Positions 50,101-62,000 of a DNA stretch of 64,000 nt are shown here, one piece after another. The stretch comes from Vesta saturnalis. Lineage: Eukaryota; Arthropoda; Insecta; Coleoptera; Lampyridae. The first letter of the stretch is position 1. Each line of letters begins with the position of its first letter. The DNA is taken from the NCBI GenBank assembly GCA_036346205.1, contig JARFJB010000003.1, positions 627,001 to 691,000 of the forward strand. Direction: 5' to 3'. The notes below the pieces were generated by a model. It was given only the letters and a program-made list of their open reading frames with translations. It ran no database searches and was not told the DNA's origin. Both the position numbers and the translations under genes were made by a program.

Positions 50101-53100
50101 ATATGTAGGATGATCTTTATTTTTATAGAATTTTATACAATTTAGTGAAAACGTAAGGCAATACTATATTTAGTTACTAAGTTATAAGTAAACCTACAGT
50201 TCGTGTCCAAATCAAGTAGGAACACTTAGTGAATCTCCAAAATTTTGTGGTTAGGAGGTAAGAATATGGAACTTACAAACTTACTTAATCGTTTAATAAT
50301 AAATTATTACTAAATTTTGAATGTTTCGATTACACTGCTGCTTTTGCTGTTATTTTAATTGGGTTTATTGAAGTGTCAATAGAATAAAAAGTGCATTTAA
50401 AGTTTGAATGTGCATATTTTCGCCAGTGAAGGGAAGAAATTAAAAGTTTTATTATGATCTGTTGGTAGTCTCGAAATTCAACTTTAACCAAGGAACAGGC
50501 TCCATAATTGTAGAACCAGGTTTTATTAACACATTCTGCAGTGTTCTTTCATATAAAAATAAAAGTGGGATAGTTATAGATTCAGAACGCTTGTACTATA
50601 TTGCTTATTTCATCCCATAGAGTTTTTGCTAGACGATATAAAGTTTTGGAGGGAAATTTCAAATCTGATGACCATATTTAAGAGTTTCCTCTCATATCTG
50701 AATTGGTGTAACTATGGTGTAATGGCAGCTGAAACCTGCGAAGAAAACACTAAAATATTACTATATAGATTTGAAGACGTATTTTGTACGGTGACTTTGT
50801 GAATACTTTTAACACTGTAAACCACAGTCTTAACAGAAAAACAAGGAACACACTTGAGACCTCTCATGTATAATACATCTGTGAATGACAAAACTTTTTG
50901 TTTGTTTATCTAAATTGTTTTCTTTGTTGATGATCTTAAAAGTATCAAGCCGTAAAATCTTGGCCCAAAAAATAATGTTAATAAATGTTTTCTGATTACA
51001 TTTTCAAGATGATACTGGCGCATCGTTAACTGTCCTAATGGGCTAAACCGCATAGGACAAGGTGGGGTCACGCATTATATCGTACTCACTAAGAAGAGGT
51101 CCGCTGGAGAAAAGATGGAAGGAACTGGGGACGTCAGTTGAGGAACCGCAATCTACCACTTCAACACGATAGATGTAATCAATGGCAAGAATTGTGCACA
51201 TTCATTTGCATCATTGAGGGCCGACTCGGCAGCCCTCGGCTTGGGCTTAAGAAGATGAGCAATATCGGACCCAAATAAAACTCAAAACCTAACATTTATG
51301 CACAGTTGTTACCACTATAGGATTTTTGTTGCAGAGACGTAATAGCAGTAAGGTGACTAGGGAAGAAATCTAGTACGCGAGGGAGCTAGCGCTCATATCA
51401 GTATACCTTCGATACGACCAGAATGGCCCCTCGACCACCAGGTAGCTTAGGAGCAGTAACTCTTTTGATGTTGCAATAAAAAAATAAACCAGCGTTAGCC
51501 AACCTTTATCGACTTAGGAACGCCAACATCAACAAAAGAATTATACAAAGGAACAGAAAGAAAAATCAGTTCCTTAAAAAGCCTGAAGAAGGACACAGAA
51601 ACTTAGAAGGAGACCTAACAGCTGATGCTACAAGCGCACTTCCGAAACCAACAATCTTCAAGAAAGCACCTGAAGGCGAACCAACACCTCTGGAGCCCGT
51701 CATAACGAAAAACAGACGAGATTGGGTTCTATTCTCTCAGATAATTAACGTAACTAACAATAATGACCACACAGCAGTAAACCTTGCTGTAAGGAGATAG
51801 CCCCTGGGCCGTTCTTAAACATAAGATCTAAATTCGGTTAAAACTGCTGTGGAAAGTAAGAGCGTACATCCTACCGTGGTACGATGGATATAAACCATTC
51901 TGAGGCACCGGAACAAAATGGCATATCGCTTAATTTGTGCCCAATCGTAGACGACCTATTGAGAAATGAGAAAGGCTACGGCACAGTGTGTTGTACAAAT
52001 GACAGCGATTGTGGTACGGGGCAGATTTGAAAACATCACTTATTATGCAGGCAGCTGTACACCTAGTTGAAAACTGGTGTAAAGAAGAGCGACTATCAGT
52101 CAATCCAAACTTTAAAACAAACCTATTTTTACGCGCAGGAAAGGACCACCGAAGCTGAAGAATATAAAAATGTACGACGTCACCTTAACCTCAGGATTTA
52201 CCTTTAATCCACACCTGAAGAGAATAACGAATAAAGCCACAAAGTAAATGTGGGCCTGCAGAGTAAGTGCGCCCACTGGTTATCCAGTAGGGTGATAACC
52301 AATTATTACGTATGCCACTGGTGTGGCGGTGAGCAATTAGAAAATCTAACTCGCCAAGCTATTTAGAAGCCTCACTTCAAAGGACTGGGAGAGAAAATTC
52401 AGCGAGATCAAGGGCATAAATAGTTAATAATTCAACAATGGTATAGGTGCGGGAGTTTACCAGAGCCACAGACCAGATCACAGAACTTTGCAAAAATCGA
52501 CCATGTTTTAGCCGAAATTTATGCAATCCTGACAGCTCTCTGTCGCGCGTATATTAAAAAAGAACCTTACAAGGGGGAAAATATTTATAATTACTGACAG
52601 TGAACCGGCAATTGCAGCATCACACCCTTTCATGGTGGCTTCAGAACTAGTTCTCGAATGCATATGAATGATGAACCTGCTAGGCACGTGTAACAAGGTT
52701 ACTTGAGTAAGCGGGCGTTGTATGAAACCAGATTTCCGATCAACCATTGATAGAACACGAACCAGCGTGTAGCATTACGTACGACACGTTTAAAAAGGAG
52801 ATGCGAGTAATGTTAAGCAAAGAGCACAGGTGGTTCAAAACCCCACTTCAAGATCTTCCTAGAGAACCCAATGAGTAAACGAACAGCGCCCGTCTTAAAA
52901 CTAAGTAGCACGAATATGAAACTAGCGATTGAAAAGTTTACAACCACTGTCACATGAATAAGTGACATGGGACTGTCCAACAGTTCGATATGCTGGGATG
53001 CGGTGAGGAATCAGGCGATGTGAAGCATCCATTAAGGCGAGAACACTGTCCAAAAGGACAAACTTAGATAGGAGGAAATGAAGAAAGCGTATTTCAACAA

Positions 53101-56100
53101 AATCCTGGATTTCGTATAGATACAGGGTTCCTTGAGGTGTAGATCTTACCGTGGCCACAATAGGCCGCAGTGCAGGAACTGTGTAGAACCAATCAGACCA
53201 CATAATAAATAATAATAATGAGCTCCTTTAATCTTCAAATTAATGTTCAAAATCGTTAAGTGGCAAAAGTTACTTCAATTTTTTTAAGAAACAAATAACC
53301 ATATATTTTAGAAGGTGTCGCTTTACATATTCTTGAACAAATAATATTTCAACATTCGACACACTCTGGCGCGTGTTTAGTCGAGGAAGTAGGAAACTAC
53401 AGTTTAGTCCACTGAGAAGATGTTTCTAGTGAAAATGGGCAGAATTTTGAACATTTAGGTCGCCATTAATATTATTGCAAATATAAACTTAAAATCGCTG
53501 ATTTCTAGTTTTGATGTGATAGTCGTTATATACAGGGTGTCCCACGACGATAAAACTATCGATTTACGAAAAACTAGAAGTTTTAAAATTTTTAAAATAT
53601 GGTAGTATACTAATGTCAATGGGGGCCATTCGGCATTATTTTCAAAATGGAGGCACTTTCGATTATATCAGAAGTCGACCGTACCTCGCCTAATTTAAAT
53701 GGGACCCCTATGCTTTAAAAAATATGGAAAAATATAAAGACATTTCTTATAACATGCGATATGTGTAACATCAAATGTTTTCAAATTATTTAACATTTTC
53801 GGTAAAAAATGACTTGCAGAATTTACGATAGATGGCGTTTTTAGTAAACTAATTTGTGTTTAATGAGATTTGTATATTGGGAAGCAGAAGCCGGAATATA
53901 AACCATATTAAATAAAATTTGACGGTTTTGTTTACAGGGTACTCGAAAAAATAATTCTAATATCGATATCAGAAATTGAAAAAAGGCATTTTTTTTAATA
54001 GAAAGACCCAATTATTGTGTCCGATTTGAACTAAGCGCTAGAAAGGCGGGATATTGTATTAAATATTTAAAAAAAAACGTAATTCAGTTTTCTAAAAACA
54101 ATCACGGTGGTTATGGCTTTGATTATTCCGCAAATGTCGGTTATAGTGCGATTTAAAATGCGAGGGCGTCTTAATTACACTCACGAAGACTGTTGAGATT
54201 TATTTGTTTATACGAAGAGTGTAAGAAAGTGGTAACGGTATTGCAACAATATTGCAATTCAGTTTCAGCATTTTCCATGGCTGGTTTTATTTTCTTTAAT
54301 TTCTCTTGACTGATGCCACATTCTTAAAGTTTTTAATTATTTTTATTGCTACGTTTACTGATGATATTCGTTTTTCCTGATATTTAGCAGTAGGTACATG
54401 CACCATAATTTCACTTTACTAAATATATATTGTTAAACTCAAGAATTTGATTTCGAAATATTTATAAAACTGCCCATTTTAACAGAAAGTGACCCTCTGC
54501 TTGCACAGAATATGGCATAAATATGGTAAAGAAAATAGGCCTTTTTATTTAAAAAAAATTTATTTTTTGCGATTTTAGGCATCGATATTTAAAATGCTTT
54601 CGAGCATCGTCTATGACAAACGACGAAAATTAATTTAGTATGGAATAGTGATTCTCCTACGTACTATCCAAATTGCATTACTAAAAAATGTCATCTATTG
54701 CAAGATCTACAAATGTAATTTTATTACCGAAAATTCTAAATCATTTGAAAACTGTATACATAGCACATACAACATATGTGTTATACAAAATATTTTTATT
54801 TTTTCTGTAGAATCCGATTAAACTAAACGAGTCGACTTTCAGCACAACCCGAAGTGATACCATTTTGAAAATACTTTAGTTTCAGTTCGTCGTGGGACAC
54901 CCTGTATAAAAAAATATATCAGTGTATTTAATTTTACATTTATTTTCTTTAATCTTACTTCAATTCCATATTTAATGGCACAAACGTCTCAAATACAATA
55001 CAGTTCCACAATTTTTATATTAATATTAAGTTAGGATAATAAATTATTAAGGTAAAAACCAAACTTGATGCAACTTATAATTCTGAATTTAAAATGTCTG
55101 CCAACGGTGAGTCTATAAGATCAACCTGTTCGATTATTAAACGTACTTTCTGTTTACCTTTACAAATTTCGAATGCTTCTAGAACATCTCATTTCTCGTT
55201 TTTATTACAAAAATGTAAAAATCTAATGCTATTTTGTGAAATCATAAGATGATTACTTACTAGTAAATACTGGGCATGATTTGATTTCTCTGTGCGTTTA
55301 TATTTGAAACATCTAATGGGTTTTTTTATATCTAATATCACAGTTCCTAAATGTTTGGCCAATGTAAACAGAGTTACAAGATGTGTAGTTTCATTTATAC
55401 ACACCCGTCTTCAAAATGTCCTTAGTTGGATCTTTGGCATTATAACATTTAAGAACATTTGTATTAGTTTTGGATGCTGCTCTGTACTTGTTCTTTTGTA
55501 ATCTTTTCGGATATTTTTCCAAAACATAAATTTGATATGTATTTATTTTCTACTGAATTTGTGTTAAATGGGTAAATGTTTTTGATATATAACTTATATT
55601 TTTGCTTTTTAACATTTCAAATACAAAGTAAGAATACAAATTTTAAATTTACAATTATAACTAAGATCAAGTTTGCATTTTTACTTTAATGAATTATCAC
55701 GATAACTGCTTGTTACTTTACTTACATTTTCTCTTGATAATGATACATGTTGTATTGAAATTCATTGAGAAATAAATATTAACAAAAATTATGGGAGTGA
55801 ATTGTATTTGAAACATTTTTGCTATTAACTATTTGAATTTGTTTTTGCGAAAATGATACAAGTCTAAAACTACGTACTAAAAGCACCGCATAGTAACTAC
55901 GATGGAAACCCAATTAATCTCAATTTGTTGTTGAAATCTGTAATATATTGGCCCCAACCTTACAAAATCGATGCAGTCAAAAAAGTTAACGTTTTTTTCG
56001 TTTATTTTACAGAAAAAAACATGGAACAGTCATTCTACTGATTTTTAGACTTTACAAAGGTATCGTCACATTTCGTTCCATTTAAAATTTCGAGAATATT

Positions 56101-58957
56101 CAGATTTTTAATATAGCCACCTTATTTAGCCATAATAATTCACAAAATTATAAAAGCACATCCTTGATATAATTATTTTCCATTTACAAAAGAAAAATTG
56201 AACCTGCACTACATCTAACACTTAAATTCTGCCAATTTCACACATGAAATTTAACTGTATATAAAAAATCAAATTAAAAATGGCCTAACGATAATAAACA
56301 ATTTTTTCATTGACAAATATCACTAATTTCAACCTACACCTAAAAAAACCTGTAACTTTCCTAATTCATTAATTTAAATATTGGATTCAGTTTAAGGCGT
56401 AAATCCACTATTAAGTGCAAACCTATAATAATTTTAGAATTGAACGTTTGACTCATAGAATAATGCCAAAATTATATCGATTAGAAATAAAAAATTAAAA
56501 AAGAATTAAACTTAGGTAACAAAAGTCGATAAGAAATCCAATTTATCACAAGCGATTTGTGAAATTACTTCGAAACTATTTATACCCACGATTTGGTTTA
56601 AATACAAAAAAAAATCAATTTTATCGGTAACGCAAAAGGGATGTACCTTTATTAGGTATAAATACTCAAATTTGGTTTTACTTTTGGATTCAAATCTTGA
56701 ATAAAGACTAAAAAATTATAACACAACTAGTATTTGGCAAGGGTTTCTTAGCGTAAAAAAATCTTTAGTTTACGACACGCTCGATTAGATTTTAATTATT
56801 TTTTTCGTAAAAACAGCAATATAAACCTACATGTGCATTTTTTCAAAATTGTAAATTAGCACGCTTAAATTAAAACATAATGTAACGTTGAATAGCACTT
56901 TCGAAAAATAAAGTAAATATTAATCATTATTTATTTCAATCAATTAATAATAAAATAACACAACTCTAATAACAATGATTAAACTAGACATACAAAAATT
57001 AAAGTCATTAATTACATAATTGCTTTCAATTAGCGGTAGAAGTGGTGGTAGTTGAGTAGTGGTGCCATGGCGTTTATAATCCTTTGAATGTTACCTGTAA
57101 AGCAGTTCTTGATGGTAAAATGTTTGATGCCGACTTAGGTGTTAATTTCTGTTAATAAACAAAATGTATAAATAATTATTAGTTTATGTTAAAATCACTA
57201 ATAAACATCATGCTTTTACACAATGCAGTCCAAACCCATAAATCAATGATTTCCAAAATTTATTAACGTTATACTAACATTTATGTTAATGAAATCGATA
57301 AAAAAATCTAGTTTCCGATTTGGACTGCAACACTATATAAAGAAAAACAGATTTAGCTGCAAACTCATTATCAAGTCGAATTTAGACATTGAAACTACAA
57401 TAATTACTTCTGAATCTATTAAACCACAAATTAAAATCGGTTGTTTGAAACTTAACATAGCTTTAACACATTTGTATTATACAATCAAATAAAGAAAATG
57501 TGATTTACCTACAAACATTCCCAAATATCAAATGATTATGTTAATTTGAAAAACCAATTTCGCTGTTTTTTTCGATTAAAGCAGACGATTAAACAAACAA
57601 TGGCAAAGTTATTAACAGTTATACGACTTTATATATTTTCATCCTGTACAATTTTTATTATTTTTGAATTTCCAGTAACGCGGCTTAACTGTTTTTGTTT
57701 TTAAAATATTGAACAAACTGTAATATATTACTGTCCCGAACAGGAAAAGGCGTAATTAAATGACTAACTGAATGCAATTAATATTATGGAAATAAAAAAA
57801 AGATAATATTAAAAAATAATAAATAATAATCATCAGAGATTAACACTGGAAGTGCAGATTGTAAGAACGTGTCGCCCTTTCAACCCCCAACCGCGACCAC
57901 CTACGTATTGTTAAGATTCTGGAAGATCGGGAGATTGAGACGAAACGAAAGACGTTGCTCTAGTAGAAATCATGCGAGGCGTCGTAAGATACCGCCGGAC
58001 CTCGAATTTCGTCGACGCCCGACCGCAGGTTCGTTCAATGCCCAATAACAACGTGCCCGCGGGACCTCCTCACCCACCTGACGAGTTTGGTAAAGATCGG
58101 TCGACCCGTCTCAAAGATCCCAAACTCCCTGATGTCTGCAACGTCGTCGAAAACTGCATTTCCGAGTTCCCTCCAGTTCCTCACGCGTGAGTACCGAATT
58201 TCCCACGACATGCTTGACGCCGTATTCAGGTCATCGTTGGATATCTCCGGACGTCAAATTGCGTCGCGATTGTCCGTTCGTTCAACGCCACATAACGGAG
58301 TCGCGATGCTGTACATGGCTTTATTGTATCCCCCAGAACGCCCCCAACTACCTGCCAAATTTGTGGAGTCGTCTCAAAGATTGGCTACTCCTGGCGTCGC
58401 GACGCGTCAAAAACCGGTTCCGTAAGAACCCATCGATGGTTTGGAAGGCAACCACACGATGACGTCGTGACGCACGCAAAGCCATTTTTTTTGGCAAATC
58501 GTGGTTAGATGTCACTGGGTGTCGAGTTAAGTCACTATCGCTCGTTCGTTCGATGCCATATAATCCATCTACCAAATTTGGTCATGATCGGTCAAGCCGT
58601 CGCGAAGATTGGGCACTCCTGGCTTCGCAACATCTGCGTAGCCTTCGAAAACTGCATTTTAGAGTTCCATCCGTTCCACCCCTCATACGTACCTAGTTTC
58701 GAAAAAATCCGTCAAGGCGTGTGGAAGATGTCTTTTCCTTCGAATCGTCGTTAGAAACCTTCGAGGGTCGAATATCGTCCCTTTGGTTCGACGCCCAATA
58801 ACGGCGTCGCAAATAGCTTTTTCGTATCCCACGAAATGCGTCTCTCCCAGGCGTCGCAACCCCGGAACGCCACCAAAATCATAGACTTATGACACTCATC
58901 ATGTGCATCGAATTATAAATCAATCTTGAAAAACTTGAGCCGTTTTTTTAAAATATG

Positions 58958-59032
<75 letters not shown>

Positions 59033-62000
59033 GTAGTTCGCATTCTGCTACACTACCTAATAATGAACAATTTCAAGAGGTTGCTCTTGTCAGGCCACAT
59101 ATAACATCATTCATAACTAACTCAGGATAATGCAAATCAACTGATTTTATCCACGAATATTTAAATTCAATCCACTTACAATCGACTTAAATTAATAAAA
59201 AATACTATATATGGTCATATAGACAATAGAGCAAAATTGTTTCGAAAACCACGTGACATACATACATAGACTTTGCGCTTGAATGTTATCAAAGATGGCA
59301 AATTGCATTAAAATAATGGCGGCATACACATAATTACGGTTACACCGGAAGCAGGAACTCCTTGTATATTATTAAATTTTTAGATTCCCCTTTCACCTTT
59401 TCTCACATTCGATTTGGCTATCTTTATTAGTTGTTCAGTTATTCAACTTTTAAAAAACAAATTACAGTGGCGCGTATTCCATTAAAATTAATTTAGTAAA
59501 AAAGGTAAAATATACTGACTTCAGGATTTGAAGCAAAAAGGGTTTGGCATATAATCTACAACATTAATATTGTTCAAATCATATACAAAGTGTTTAAATC
59601 CCACTTCCCTTTTATAACACAGGAATAGTAGGTAGCCATCTGATATGGATTTTCGCCACTTCAAGCAATTTTTACGGATATTAGATTCTCGCAACTTATT
59701 TTTAGAAAACTAGTCGGGTTTAAAAGAACTTTCACATGAAAGCTTAAAACGACTTTCCCATCCAGTCAAGGTTAAAAGTAAGTCAAGACAGAATGTTTCA
59801 TAAAATACAAATTGTAGTCGTTAAAAAACTCTTACAGTATCAAACGGCGTTAGATGAAAACAAGTTAATGCAAAATTCTTACGGCACCAAAATTAATTAA
59901 TTTGGGATACGAGCGAACGTTGCTTTTAACCTTGGCAGTAGAAATTTTGCAGATAGTAAGCAATTTAAATATTCTTCATTTACAATAATACCCACGATAA
60001 AATGAGAGTGAAAATTTCTATTATTAATGCGTTAATAACCAGCAAAATCCTGTTCAAGTCTCACGCTTATTTTAACGGCATTAAACTTTGTGGTTTCATT
60101 TTGAAATTGTTTTGAATGATTCTTCCACGCCTGTTTTACTCTCTTGCTTAACTTGTTTATCTGATGGATATCCTCGCGGTCACTTCTTTTAGTTGAGGCT
60201 GAGTTTAAGTTTCGACCAGTCGTGAGGCCACCTAATTTAAAATTGTTCCCTGAAATTCGAAAAAGTACCGAACACTAATAGGAGAATGAGAATTCAACAC
60301 ATTCATTTTTTGCAACTCAAAATGTGCAGTGGTTGGAAGGACTGGAATAAAAAGATCTTAAACACCTTTAATGCACCATGGTACAGTATGGTCCATATCA
60401 TCATTACTACGTCCATATGTGTAATTCAAGGTACCCCCCTAAAGTGTTTGGAATAATAATATCGTGCATTTTATCTTGTTCGCCAATTAACGGTCCAGAA
60501 AACTAAATTATTTTAGTCTTAATCTGATCGCCCTTAAAAGAAAGTCACTACATTGTGGTTCAATTAAAGAGTAATCGATTATCACTAAAACCTTATCAAA
60601 TCTTCTGTGTTGCAATTTCTGGTGAGCACCCGATTAAAATCCAAATTTTACACATAGTTGGCTTTGATTAACTCGATGTTTGACTTTTTGCCTCGTTGAC
60701 AACTTAGTTAAAATGAGATGGTCGTTCAATTAGACTCTACAACCCATTTTGTATTGTCCCGCAATAGACGTCACCAATATTCATAACCATCGTAAAACAC
60801 CAAAGAATTTGTAACGAATAAAAATATTAAGTAGAATCAGGGAATCAAGTTCAACATTCTGTTATGGTTTACGTTTTTCCTATAGCCTACAGTAGTTGTA
60901 GGACGAGGTTTATTATCTGTTTATGGTCCATTTGTACTGGTAAAAATATTGTCAGATTGTTACAATTTCTTTTTTAATAGTGGAAAAACCCAATCATGGT
61001 GTAGGCAGCTAATCTTGCATAAATCACGAATTCTTGTTACATTTACGTAATGCTAAAAAAGTACATGACGTGTCTCTGAAAGTGTCTCGGTTCAAGTCTC
61101 AAATAACACTTCTGTATTAAAAATAAGTCAAGGCGAGAAAAAATTTTCGTACAACTTGAGTTCTATTTCAGTGAACGTAGGTATACAATATGACTGTTTT
61201 TATGCGCTTTAAAGAAATATTGCTCAGGGGTTTGGGTTGAATTACTAATTCTAATTAATAGCAAATTTATCTTTACACAACAGGGTGGTAGTCGTATAAC
61301 TATAGTACTTCGTAATACAGATACACCAACACCTTTGGCGCATTTCTCGTTAAACTATTTAGACCAAATTATTTTTAAAACACTTTTCGGAAATAATGGC
61401 TGTTTGACAGCAAGAATATGTGTAACGTAAAAATTAAGATTAATACCACAAGCTTCGTCTTGTTTCGTAAACAACCGATTTTGTTTTATTTATAAATACA
61501 TTAACTACTTCCAAATTGGTATGTGTCAAAGATGAGCAAATCAATACTTAACACATTATTACTAAAACCTTAATCCAGATAAAAACACTGGTTATTGGTT
61601 TTAAAGGTTTTAACAAAAATTGTTACAACTGGTTGAATTGCTGAACTCAAACACAGTCTAAACGTTCACACCGACAAAACATCATAATAAAACAAGAAAA
61701 TAACGCCAATCAATTACAAGTTAAGCTTGAATCATGCAATCATAACAACAAAGCAAACTTCCGTCACACAACTTATCTGAATGAGCCTAAGCCTTATTTT
61801 TCCCTTTCCTTAAATTTAATAAAATTAAAATAAAAAAGCAGTACTCAACCTACCTGCTGCGTTAATGAATTCACTCCAAGTCTTACCCGACGTGCATTAG
61901 AAGCGGTGCTGGCAATCGATGACGTCATCGATTCTTTAGAACTTGCACGTTTCATACCAGTGGGAGGTAGACCAGCACCCGAATGTATGACACAATTACC

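Larger units (their letters stand above)
45640..50830. mobile_element. Long inverted-repeat (foldback-like) structure, arms about 1 kb
   Basis: The left arm (about 45640-46706) and right arm (about 49810-50830) are reverse complements. The inner 800 bp is highly similar: GTCGGCTATCGTATGAC / GTCATACGATAGCCGAC at the inner ends, GGAACCGATGGTGCGTAAGA / TCTTACGCACCATCGGTTCC, and ACAAGCGTTCTG / CAGAACGCTTGT further out. The outer 250 bp is more diverged. The spacer is about 3.1 kb and shows no transposase. Confidence 0.8.

Noticed and set aside
58087..58754. Several overlapping open frames in the GC-rich island
   Set aside because: Open in many frames at once with no domain, as expected from CG-rich repeats.
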